Counted from the first letter of the stretch, positions 1 through 6,183 are shown. The stretch: 7,545 nucleotides of DNA from Duncaniella sp. (GCA_022511285.1 JAFLRW010000091.1:1-7545), one strand, 5' to 3'. Notes: a model not told the origin generated them from the sequence alone. Program-made: numbers and translations.

Positions 1-579
1 CATATCCTCATCCTCGCCAGGCAGCCCCATTATCAGATGCAAGCCCACCGGAATGCCTAATGAAGCCGTTCGATTGACGGCATCAACAGTATCTGCCCAC
101 GTATGGCATCGGTTCACGTGGCTCAATGTTTCATCATGGCAACTTTCAGCTCCATATTCCATCATTGCCCACGGCAATTCAGCCACTCGTCTAAGCAGGT
201 GATCGGGGGCGCAATCAGGCCGTGTACCTATGATTACTCCCTCAATCCCGTCAACACTGCAAGCCTCTTCATATAGAGTCATCAAGCGTTCAATATCGGC
301 AGAGTGAGTATTTGTATAAGCCTGAAAATAAGCAAGATATCGCATGTCGGGATATTTTCGCCCGAAAAACGACTTGCCGCGCTCTATTTGAGCCGTCACA
401 CTCTCCGCATCTGAGCAATAAGAGGGATTGAACGAGGCATTATTGCAATATACACACCCGCCAAAGCCTTTGGTGCCGTCGCGATTGGGACAGGAAAATC
501 CGGCATTCACTGCCAATTTCTGCATCTTGCCGCTGAAATGGCAAGCGAGAAAATCGGAATAGTCTCGCCACAAACTCAT
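1..579 (-). CDS. Radical SAM protein, YhcC/TIGR01212 family (partial, C-terminus off the left edge)
   Basis: The 193 visible residues show a radical SAM iron-sulfur motif of the spaced form seen in the YhcC/TIGR01212 family: Cys30, Cys42 and Cys45, within CPNRDG (30-35) and GGCVYCN (40-46). Further family-like stretches are YFQAYTNTH (84-92), IIGTRPDC (116-123) and HLIMGLPGE (181-189). Members bind a 4Fe-4S cluster and S-adenosylmethionine; the substrate of this family is not well established, so no reaction is claimed. The ATG at 579 overlaps the aroC stop as ATGA, which fixes the start and implies translational coupling as the last visible gene of the kinase-ybaK-aroC operon. Roughly the last third of the protein, by comparison with the family's usual length of about 300 residues, lies outside the window. 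Confidence 0.88.
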   Translation of the reverse strand, partial: MSLWRDYSDFLACHFSGKMQKLAVNAGFSCPNRDGTKGFGGCVYCNNASFNPSYCSDAESVTAQIERGKSFFGRKYPDMRYLAYFQAYTNTHSADIERLMTLYEEACSVDGIEGVIIGTRPDCAPDHLLRRVAELPWAMMEYGAESCHDETLSHVNRCHTWADTVDAVNRTASLGIPVGLHLIMGLPGEDEDM

Positions 580-1649
580 ATCCTTACACAGCGGTTGAGT
601 AGCAAGGCATCAAGAATAACTATGGCCGTCATAGCCTCAACCACGGGGACTGCACGAGGCACCACACAAGGGTCGTGCCGCCCACAGGCTTTGATAATGA
701 CCGGCTTTCCTTCTCTGTCAATGGACTGTGTGTCACGCATCAGTGTGGCCACAGGCTTGAATGCCACACGAAAATAGATATCCTCGCCGTTTGACACTCC
801 TCCCTGAATTCCGCCGGAATGATTCGTGTAGGTCCGAACAAGCTGCGAACCCGGAACAAAAAGGTCGTTACACTCCGAGCCCCGCATCTCAGCCCCCTTG
901 AAACCGACACCGTATTCAAACCCCTTAGCGGCATTGATGCTAAGCATAGCTGAGGCCAGGGATGCGCTCAGTTTTGACGCAACAGGATCGCCCAACCCGG
1001 CAGGCACTCCGGAGACCACACAGGTCACAGTGCCTCCAATGGTATCCCCTTGGCTTCGGATGTCAGCGATAAGTTGTTCCATCTGCGCGGCTGCAACACG
1101 ATCCGGACAGCGCACACAATTGCTCTCTGTTTGGGTGAGGTCGAGATTGCTGTAATGGTCGGTGATGGTCACTGAACCTATCTGCGATGTATAGGCCCTG
1201 ATATCTATTCCGAATGCAGCAAGAGCCTGGCGAGCAAAGGCTCCGGCCACCACTCTGACGGCTGTCTCTCGGGCACTCGCTCTACCTCCGCCACGATGAT
1301 CACGCAGCCCATATTTTTCCGTATATACATAATCGGCATGTGAAGGGCGGAAGGCATCCTTTAGCTGATTATAGTCTCGTGATTTCTGATTTTCATTTCG
1401 TATTATAAACCCTATGGGAGTCCCGGTGGTGACACCGTCCATAAGTCCGGAAAGAATCTCTACACAGTCACTCTCGCAACGCGAGGATGTCACAGCCGAC
1501 TGGCCCGGACGGCGACGGTCGAGCTGACGCTGCACCTCGTTTAGGTCAATGGCCACACCGGCCGGCATTCCGTCCATAACTCCGCCTATGGCGGCTCCAT
1601 GGCTTTCGCCGAAACTTGTGAGTCTGAATATGGTCCCAAATGTGTTCAT
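576..1649 (-). CDS. aroC: Chorismate synthase
   Basis: Catalyses the last step of the shikimate pathway, 5-enolpyruvylshikimate-3-phosphate to chorismate, using reduced FMN in the cytoplasm. The 357-residue protein is full length for the family. The three signature regions are present: SFGESHGAAIGGVMDGMP (12-29), RGGGRASARETA (119-130) and GRHDPCVVPRAVPV (323-336). The two histidines expected in the active site are His18 in GESHG and His104 in RPSHAD. The start ATG overlaps the stop of the upstream ybaK-like gene as ATGA, and its own stop overlaps the start of the radical SAM gene in the same way. It sits among unrelated housekeeping genes, with no other aromatic-pathway gene visible. Confidence 0.97.
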   Translation of the reverse strand: MNTFGTIFRLTSFGESHGAAIGGVMDGMPAGVAIDLNEVQRQLDRRRPGQSAVTSSRCESDCVEILSGLMDGVTTGTPIGFIIRNENQKSRDYNQLKDAFRPSHADYVYTEKYGLRDHRGGGRASARETAVRVVAGAFARQALAAFGIDIRAYTSQIGSVTITDHYSNLDLTQTESNCVRCPDRVAAAQMEQLIADIRSQGDTIGGTVTCVVSGVPAGLGDPVASKLSASLASAMLSINAAKGFEYGVGFKGAEMRGSECNDLFVPGSQLVRTYTNHSGGIQGGVSNGEDIYFRVAFKPVATLMRDTQSIDREGKPVIIKACGRHDPCVVPRAVPVVEAMTAIVILDALLLNRCVRI

Positions 1650-2149
1650 AGCGCCTCATCATTGTCATCCTTTACCAGATCTGTCACCGTTGCTCCAACA
1701 TAGTTGATAAGAGCCTGAGGCTCCACTTTAAACTGGAGACCTCGCTGTCCGGCCGATACATAGATGCAGTCAAAAGCTGTAGCGGTGGAGTGAAAATACG
1801 TTGGAAACATTTTTTTCATCCCCACCGGCGAGCAGCCGCCACGAATGTAGCCGGTCAGCCCGAGCAACTCTTTCATCGGAATAAGGTCAGCCTTCTTGTC
1901 GCCGGCGGCCTTAGCTGCCTTCTTTAGATCTATCTCGCAATTGCCTGGCACCACACACACAAAGTGGCCACTGCGCTCTCCGCGGAGCACAATGGTTTTG
2001 AACACTCGGTTGATATCCTCGCCCAACTCTGCGGCAACATGGTCAGCTGCAAGGTTGTCAGGATCCACCGTATAGGGTACCAACTCATATTCCACTCCTG
2101 CACGGTCAAGCAGCCTGGCGGCATTGGTCTTATTTATCTTTCCGGCCAT
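1646..2149 (-). CDS. ybaK: YbaK/EbsC-type aminoacyl-tRNA deacylase, likely Cys-tRNA(Pro) deacylase
   Basis: The 167-residue protein matches the single-domain YbaK family, which hydrolyses Cys-tRNA(Pro) made by prolyl-tRNA synthetase in error. Visible hallmarks are NRVFKTIVL (47-55), where Lys51 is the expected catalytic lysine, the VVPGNCEIDLKKAAKA strand and helix (66-81), and the loop GGCSPVGMKKMFPT (104-117), close to the family GGISPIGQKK pattern but with Cys106 at the Ile position. The frame is open up to an ATG at 2221, but that start would run into the sugar kinase gene. The ATG at 2149 begins the conserved domain and leaves a 17-bp gap after the kinase stop, so it is preferred. The stop overlaps the aroC start. 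Cys specificity is inferred from the family. Confidence 0.92.
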   Translation of the reverse strand: MAGKINKTNAARLLDRAGVEYELVPYTVDPDNLAADHVAAELGEDINRVFKTIVLRGERSGHFVCVVPGNCEIDLKKAAKAAGDKKADLIPMKELLGLTGYIRGGCSPVGMKKMFPTYFHSTATAFDCIYVSAGQRGLQFKVEPQALINYVGATVTDLVKDDNDEAL

Positions 2150-2166
2150 AGATATTTCCCACTCTC

Positions 2167-3048
2167 TCAATTTGCAGTCAGCTCCGCCGGGAGTATGGGC
2201 ATAGCGCCTTTTTGTGAGCATACATAAGCTGACGTTTTGACTGCCATAGAGTGGGCCTCGGCTATACTCTTACCTTTAATGATTGAAGATATAAACGCTG
2301 CTGTAAACGAGTCGCCGGCGCCCACCGTATCGGCCACGACCACTTGTGGTGTAGGCTGAAACGACTTCATTTCAGCAGTATAGACATAACTGCCATTCAC
2401 CCCGCAAGTAAGGATGAGTATCTTCAAATTATATTTGCTCACAAGCTCCCGACATTGCTCCTCCGGCGACATACCGTTCAACCCCAACATCAGGCTGACC
2501 GTTTCAAGCTCCTCATCGTTGATTTTTAGTATATTACACAGCTTCAACGACTGATGGATAATCTCTTTCGTATAAAAATTCTGACGCAGATTCACGTCAA
2601 ACACCACAAGCCGATTCTGCCCTTGAGGCATCGACTCTATAAATTGCTTTATCGTGCGACGCGACACCTCGCTTCTCTGAGCCAACGAACCGAAACACAC
2701 CGCTATAGTCTGAGCGGCATACTCCTTAAACTCGTCAAGAAACTGAATATTATCCCAAGCCACTTCCTCCTTAATATCATATCGAGGGACACCGTCTGCG
2801 TCAACCTCCACCTGTACGGTCCCTGTTGGATAGGGAACTATCTGCACCTGAGAATCAAACGCTTTAGCGGCAAACGTATCAAGAATCTCTCTACCAAGAG
2901 AATCATCGCCAACAGCACTAATCACACAACTTCGCAGCCCGAACTGCGACACGTGGTAAGCAAAGTTGGCCGGCGCGCCACCCAACTTCATACCCTGGGG
3001 CAACAAATCCCAGAGGGCTTCGCCTATTCCTACAATAATTCCGTCCAT
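2167..3048 (-). CDS. PfkB-family carbohydrate kinase, fructokinase-like
   Basis: A 293-residue ribokinase/PfkB-fold sugar kinase, full length for the family. It shows the N-terminal GIGEALWDLLP (7-17), the substrate-loop signature GGAPANFAYHVSQFG (23-37), VFDVNLRQNFY (149-159), the KINDEE segment (175-180) and the C-terminal ATP/anion-hole signature DTVGAGDSFTAAF (240-252), with Asp246 as the expected catalytic base. GEALWD and GGAPANFAYHV resemble Bacteroidales fructokinases, so fructose phosphorylation is the best guess, but the sugar cannot be fixed from sequence alone. The gene starts only 8 bp after the 3' end of tRNA-Arg and has no promoter of its own in that gap, so it is probably read from the tRNA promoter. 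A 17-bp gap follows before the deacylase gene. No sugar transporter or glycosidase is visible beside it. Confidence 0.92.
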   Translation of the reverse strand: MDGIIVGIGEALWDLLPQGMKLGGAPANFAYHVSQFGLRSCVISAVGDDSLGREILDTFAAKAFDSQVQIVPYPTGTVQVEVDADGVPRYDIKEEVAWDNIQFLDEFKEYAAQTIAVCFGSLAQRSEVSRRTIKQFIESMPQGQNRLVVFDVNLRQNFYTKEIIHQSLKLCNILKINDEELETVSLMLGLNGMSPEEQCRELVSKYNLKILILTCGVNGSYVYTAEMKSFQPTPQVVVADTVGAGDSFTAAFISSIIKGKSIAEAHSMAVKTSAYVCSQKGAMPILPAELTAN

Positions 3049-3056
3049 AGTATTAG

Positions 3057-3128
3057 TACCTCGGAGGGGAATCGAACCCCTATCTGAAAATTAGGAATTT
3101 CCCATTCTATCCGTTGAACTACCAAGGC
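3057..3128 (-). tRNA. tRNA-Arg, anticodon CCT
   Basis: The 72-nt sequence folds as a standard cloverleaf read on the minus strand. The 7-bp acceptor is GCCTTGG with CCGAGGT (two G-T wobbles), the D stem is GTTC with GAAT, and the anticodon stem is GGAAA with TTTTC around the loop TTCCTAA, giving anticodon CCT (reads AGG). The variable loop has 4 nt, and the T arm is AGGGG-TTCGATT-CCCCT. The discriminator is A at 3057. CCA is not encoded (CTA follows), so the CCA-adding enzyme is needed. A Bacteroidetes-type promoter lies just upstream and the sugar kinase follows after 8 bp. Confidence 0.96.
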
Positions 3129-3148
3129 ATGTCCATATTTCAGACTCA

Positions 3149-3180
3149 CAAAATTAATCATTTTTGCTCTTTGTGCCAAA
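3149..3180 (-). promoter_or_regulatory. Bacteroidetes-type promoter for tRNA-Arg and the downstream gene cluster
   Basis: On the minus strand a TTTG -33 box (3180-3177) is followed after 20 bp by TAATTTTG (3156-3149), a match to the Bacteroidetes -7 consensus TAnnTTTG. Transcription should begin around 3144, giving a leader of about 15 nt before the mature tRNA 5' end at 3128. It is divergent from the histidine kinase promoter, with 46 bp between the two -33 boxes. No second promoter is visible before the sugar kinase. Confidence 0.75.
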
Positions 3181-3226
3181 TTTTTCACACTCTCAATCGC
3201 ATATTCGCGGCGTTTTGTTGATTAAA

Positions 3227-3258
3227 TTTGGTGAATTGTAGCTCTGTGTGTAACTTTG
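3227..3258 (+). promoter_or_regulatory. Bacteroidetes-type promoter of the histidine kinase operon
   Basis: TTTG at 3227-3230 and TAACTTTG at 3251-3258 are separated by exactly 20 bp and match the TTTG / TAnnTTTG consensus perfectly. The -7 box ends 8 bp before the ATG at 3267, so the predicted start point (about 3263) leaves almost no leader. The same promoter argues against the TTG start at 3228, which would put the promoter inside the coding region. Confidence 0.75.
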
Positions 3259-3266
3259 CAATTGCT

Positions 3267-4358
3267 ATGAAACGGGATAGAAAATCTGAATCTGTGGCCT
3301 ATGCTGTGGTGTGGGTGCTGATATGCGCGTTGCTGCTGCTCAACGCTATGCGTAGCCGCGCCGAGTTCTCTATGCCTTTGATTGATGCCGGAGTAGTGTG
3401 GCAGATATTGCGCTCAATATGCCCCTATGTGCTCCTTTTTTTGGTCAACAATTATCTGCTCATCCCCCACCTGCTTCTGCGCAATCGCGTGAAAATCTAT
3501 CTGCTTTGCGCCTTTGCCGCCGTTATGGCTGTGTGGGTGTGTGAATATGTCATTTTCATCAGTTATGATGATGTGATTCCGCCATTAAGACCTCACTACA
3601 CCTTGAATCACCACGGCATCCAACCGCTGATGCCTCTGCCGTTATTTCTGGATTTCACTTACGCTATTCTTGTCATTGGAGCCAATCTTGCTACCACACT
3701 TATGTTTCAGCGCTATTATGACCGTCTTGAGCATGAAAATCTGATGAAGACCAACGCCGAGAGTCAGCTTGCATATCTTAAGGCGCAGATTAATCCACAT
3801 TTCTATATGAATATGCTCAATAATATCCACGGTCTGATAGAAATTGATGCCGAAAGAGCTCAGGAAATGGTGATTGATATGTCGAACTTGATGCGCTATA
3901 TGTTATACGAGAGTTCGCAGAGAGTGATTCCTCTCGCCAACGAGGTGGCATTCGTGCAGAATTATCTGCGACTGATGCGGCGTCGATACCCTGTGGACAA
4001 GGTAAGCATCCAATCGTCTCTCCCTTCCGAAAAAGATATGTCGGGAGTAAATATCCCTCCTCTGTTCTTCTTGGTTTTCATCGAAAACGCCTTCAAGCAT
4101 GGTGTGAGCTATCGCCAACAGAGTTTTGTGGATGTATCCGTTAAGGTGACTGCCAACGGTGAGGTGGTCTTTCAGTGTGAAAACTCATTTCATCCCGCTG
4201 ACCCGGACCGGCAGCAAGGCATTGGTTTAAAGAACGTCAGCCGCCGGCTCGAACTCATCTATGGCGGCAAGGCTTCACTCAACATAGCTCCAACCGAAAC
4301 CATATATTCCGTCACCCTCACCCTACCCGCCTATGACACTAAGAACACTGATAATTGA
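3267..4358 (+). CDS. Sensor histidine kinase, LytS/YesM type (His_kinase PF06580 plus HATPase_c)
   Basis: A 363-residue membrane sensor kinase. Hydrophobic segments at about 11-28, 51-68, 76-98 and 127-147 suggest four membrane helices with little extracytoplasmic domain, so the signal may be sensed in the membrane. A short coiled segment (148-172) leads to the phosphoacceptor motif QINPHFYMNMLNNIHGL (174-190) with His178. The family usually has NPHFLFNSLN, so Tyr-Met and Met replace Leu-Phe and Ser here. The ATP-binding region shows PPLFFLVFIENAFKHG (264-279) with Asn274, and GIGLKNVSRRLELIYG (318-333) with the glycine box. The ATG at 3267 is chosen because a consensus promoter occupies 3227-3258. 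The end overlaps the response regulator by 26 bp, so the two are a cognate pair. The ligand is unknown. Confidence 0.93.
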   Translation: MKRDRKSESVAYAVVWVLICALLLLNAMRSRAEFSMPLIDAGVVWQILRSICPYVLLFLVNNYLLIPHLLLRNRVKIYLLCAFAAVMAVWVCEYVIFISYDDVIPPLRPHYTLNHHGIQPLMPLPLFLDFTYAILVIGANLATTLMFQRYYDRLEHENLMKTNAESQLAYLKAQINPHFYMNMLNNIHGLIEIDAERAQEMVIDMSNLMRYMLYESSQRVIPLANEVAFVQNYLRLMRRRYPVDKVSIQSSLPSEKDMSGVNIPPLFFLVFIENAFKHGVSYRQQSFVDVSVKVTANGEVVFQCENSFHPADPDRQQGIGLKNVSRRLELIYGGKASLNIAPTETIYSVTLTLPAYDTKNTDN

Positions 4359-5064
4359 CGACGAGCCCATTGCGCTCGAAAAGCTACGCACCTACGTCAG
4401 CAAAGTGCCTTTTCTCGAACTGGCCGCAGCCTGTTCCGGGAGCGTGATGGCTATGGAATTTCTTGCCGCCAACGAAGTGGATCTCATCTTCACCGATATA
4501 AACATGCCCGACCTTAGCGGCATTGACTTCATCAAATCTCTCCACTCGGCCCCCATGGTAATCTTTACCACCGCTTATGACAATTACGCTGTTGACAGCT
4601 ACAAACTCTCGGCCGTTGACTACCTGCTCAAGCCGTTCGGGTTTGACGATTTCCGCCAGGCCGCCGCAAAAGCCCTTGCGCTGCACTCCCTTAAGAGTCG
4701 CCAGCCTGCATCTGAGTCTAAGGGTGAAACAAGCCTCTTTATAAAAACCGACTATCGATATGTGAGAGTGGCAACTGACAATATTCTATATGTCAAGGGT
4801 TATGGCGAGTATCTGCAAATCTATCTTGCCGACAACCCTTCCCCTCTGGTCACTCTCAGCTCGTTTGCTGCCATTCGCGAAAAGCTACCCGCCCATTTCC
4901 TGCAAGTGCATCGGTCATATATCGTGAATATGCAACTCATTGACCGTGTGGAGCGCGCTCGAATCGTCTTTGAGCCCGATACATATATACCGATAGGAGA
5001 CAGCTATAAAAATGAGTTTGCCGACTATCTCACCCGCTTCTCCATTGGCCGACCGGGTAAATAA
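4333..5064 (+). CDS. LytTR-family response regulator
   Basis: A 243-residue DNA-binding response regulator. The receiver domain (1-120) carries the acidic pair Asp9-Asp10, phosphoacceptor Asp55 in FTDINMPDLSG (53-63), Thr80 in the FTTAYD motif and Lys100 in YLLKPF. The LytTR DNA-binding domain (about 133-238) shows ILYVKGYGEYLQIYL (151-165) and HFLQVHRSYIVNM (188-200), typical of the AlgR/AgrA/LytR fold. LytTR proteins bind direct repeats of about 9 bp on one DNA face, usually about 21-22 bp apart. The gene overlaps the kinase gene by 26 bp in another frame, so co-translation is likely. Three repeats with GTT cores spaced 21 bp lie 81 bp after its stop and are the best candidate binding sites. 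Confidence 0.95.
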   Translation: MTLRTLIIDDEPIALEKLRTYVSKVPFLELAAACSGSVMAMEFLAANEVDLIFTDINMPDLSGIDFIKSLHSAPMVIFTTAYDNYAVDSYKLSAVDYLLKPFGFDDFRQAAAKALALHSLKSRQPASESKGETSLFIKTDYRYVRVATDNILYVKGYGEYLQIYLADNPSPLVTLSSFAAIREKLPAHFLQVHRSYIVNMQLIDRVERARIVFEPDTYIPIGDSYKNEFADYLTRFSIGRPGK

Positions 5065-5088
5065 TGCCCCCTCAAGCTGATGGCATTT
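5063..5088 (+). terminator. Weak hairpin after the response regulator
   Basis: AATGCC (5063-5068) pairs with GGCATT (5082-5087) around a 13-nt loop and is followed by only a short TTTC. It overlaps the stop codon of the response regulator. The stem is short and the T-tract poor, so this may be a weak terminator or chance. Confidence 0.25.
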
Positions 5089-5144
5089 CGCTGCGCCCAA
5101 CCACATCGAGATTCTCAGACTCGAATAATCCCCATTTCTACCCC

Positions 5145-5197
5145 GATTAGTTGAACGCTATGGCCGATTGGTTGAATTTACAGCTGAATTGGTTTAT
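5145..5197 (+). promoter_or_regulatory. Three direct repeats at 21-bp period, candidate LytTR binding sites
   Basis: GATTAGTTGAA (5145-5155), GATTGGTTGAA (5166-5176) and AATTGGTTTAT (5187-5197) align with an exact 21-bp period. The first two agree at 10 of 11 positions; the second and third share ATTGGTT. Each contains the central GTT (5150, 5171, 5192) characteristic of LytTR-domain sites, and 21 bp is two helical turns. The array ends 7 bp before a TAACTTTG -7 box and covers the place where a -33 box should be, consistent with an activator site. Binding by the adjacent regulator is inference. Confidence 0.6.
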
Positions 5198-5204
5198 TTA
5201 GCAC

Positions 5205-5212
5205 TAACTTTG
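5205..5212 (+). promoter_or_regulatory. Orphan -7 promoter box (TAACTTTG) without a -33 box
   Basis: TAACTTTG is identical to the -7 boxes of the histidine kinase and arsR promoters in this window. At 20 bp upstream (5181-5184) the sequence is CAGC rather than TTTG, so the promoter looks intrinsically weak and activator-dependent. No protein gene of normal size follows on this strand; the predicted start (about 5217-5219) coincides with the beginning of a stem-loop. Confidence 0.5.
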
Positions 5213-5216
5213 TGAC

Positions 5217-5348
5217 TGCAAACATCAACCTTCACAACCGAATAGTGACGGGTGTTTGCAAAATGAAATTTAGATTAATTATTATATAGTGTAGTGCAAG
5301 CATCCCCCTCCACGCAGCGATTGCGAGGACGGGGATGAATAATTTTTA
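5217..5348 (+). ncRNA. Candidate small RNA (or short leader) between the LytTR regulator and tcdA
   Basis: The predicted transcript opens with a stem of TGCAAACATC (5217-5226) and GGTGTTTGCA (5251-5260), 10 bp with one T-G wobble, topped by a TCAC/GTGA helix (5232-5235, 5245-5248). An AT-rich single-stranded stretch (5261-5295) follows, then a GC-rich hairpin (5301-5337) and AATAATTTTTAT. It contains a tiny ATG frame of 8 codons (5263-5289, MKFRLIII) and nothing longer, so a noncoding RNA is the simplest reading. It converges on tcdA; its 3' end stops just short of the tcdA stop codon. I do not recognise a known RNA family. Its existence is inferred from promoter, folding and terminator alone. 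Confidence 0.4.
5301..5347 (+). terminator. GC-rich hairpin terminator between the candidate RNA and tcdA
   Basis: CATCCCC (5301-5307) pairs with GGGGATG (5331-5337), extended inside by CTC (5308-5310) with GAG (5325-5327) across a 3-nt bulge and possibly GCA with TGC. On the plus strand AATAATTTTTAT follows, giving a five-T run at 5343-5347. It begins 18 bp past the tcdA stop codon on the minus strand, so it could also end tcdA transcription, although the minus-strand 3' flank is not T-rich. Confidence 0.5.
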
Positions 5349-5355
5349 TCCCATC

Positions 5356-6162
5356 TTAGGCTTCTGTCTTGACTATATCCTCTATCACCAATCCCCCTAA
5401 TATTACCCCAAACATAGATGTGATATGCATTAGCGAGCCATTAATCTGCGCCTTAGAACTACACCATTCGTGGTTGAGCAGCGCGGCATCGCCGGGACCG
5501 CTGGCCGCCTTGGGACACATACAGTGTTCCGTGCCACACGTTCCCTCACAGCCCTTATTTTCCAATAGTTCGTCGCTGTAGACACAGAGAAACTTTTTGG
5601 AAGGAAAACGCTTGGAGCGCTTGAAGCGATTGCGCAAAGCACGAGCGAGCGGACACCCCTTGACAGTCCAAAACTCACCAACCTTCACTCGCGTAGGGTC
5701 AAGCTTAAGAGCCGCACCCATCGACGAGTAAAACCGACAGCGAGTGCGCGTGGCCATCTCTATCAGCAATGCTTTATCCTTGAGAGAATCAATACAATCA
5801 ACAACGTAGTCATACTGCTCAAGCTTGAAATCATCTGCCGTCTCAGCACAAAAGATCTGCTGGTGAGTCTCTATCTGTGCCGACGGATTTATCAGCAAAA
5901 GATGTTCCTTCAATGCATCCACCTTCACCTGGCCCACTGTGGCCACCGTAGCCATCAGCTGACGATTGATATTGGTGATACAAACGCGGTCACTATCCAC
6001 AATGGTCAGTTGACTTACCCCCGACCGCACCAACGATTCTGCACACCAAGAGCCCACGCCGCCGACCCCAAAGATAATCACTTTTGCATCGGAGAGCCGC
6101 TCCATAGCATCATCGCCCAATAGCAGACGCGCTCTGTTAAGCACTGCTTTTTCTATACCCAT
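5356..6162 (-). CDS. tcdA: tRNA threonylcarbamoyladenosine dehydratase (TcdA), ThiF/E1-like
   Basis: TcdA uses ATP to cyclise the t6A37 modification of tRNAs that read ANN codons. The 268-residue protein has the E1-like nucleotide-binding loop FGVGGVGSW (31-39), LTIVDSDRVCITNINRQL (52-69) with the conserved Asp and Asn-Arg-Gln, and VVDCIDSLKDKALLI (120-134), followed by SSMGAALKLDPT (146-157), which favours TcdA over MoeB or ThiF. An unusual C-terminal segment has Cys205, Cys209, Cys214 and Cys216 (CEGTCGTEHCMC) and HEWCSSKAQING (231-242). It ends with a hydrophobic helix (244-260). The gene lies downstream of tRNA-Ser with a terminator-like hairpin in between and no clear TAnnTTTG promoter of its own. 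A different ThiF-family substrate cannot be excluded. Confidence 0.85.
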   Translation of the reverse strand: MGIEKAVLNRARLLLGDDAMERLSDAKVIIFGVGGVGSWCAESLVRSGVSQLTIVDSDRVCITNINRQLMATVATVGQVKVDALKEHLLLINPSAQIETHQQIFCAETADDFKLEQYDYVVDCIDSLKDKALLIEMATRTRCRFYSSMGAALKLDPTRVKVGEFWTVKGCPLARALRNRFKRSKRFPSKKFLCVYSDELLENKGCEGTCGTEHCMCPKAASGPGDAALLNHEWCSSKAQINGSLMHITSMFGVILGGLVIEDIVKTEA

Positions 6163-6183
6163 AAGAAAATCTTATAATTATCA

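Noticed and set aside
2150..2221. Longer ybaK reading frame starting at 2221
   Set aside because: It would overlap the end of the sugar kinase gene, and the extra 24 residues precede the conserved domain; ATG 2149 is a better start.
2554..3087. Long plus-strand open frame opposite the sugar kinase
   Set aside because: It is antisense to a clear PfkB gene and resembles no known protein; a shadow frame.
3258..3265. Palindrome GCAATTGC at the predicted histidine kinase transcription start
   Set aside because: Eight bases is too short to claim an operator without a second copy or comparison.
3228..3266. Upstream TTG start for the histidine kinase
   Set aside because: The interval is occupied by a perfect promoter, so it cannot be both promoter and coding leader for the same transcript.
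5106..5124. Small hairpin TCGAG / CTCGA after the response regulator
   Set aside because: Only 5 bp with a 9-nt loop and no T-tract; not enough to call a terminator.
5226..5242. Two GGTTG copies on the minus strand within the candidate RNA
   Set aside because: They are 10 bp apart rather than 21 and in the opposite direction to the LytTR-like array; probably part of the stem-loop sequence.
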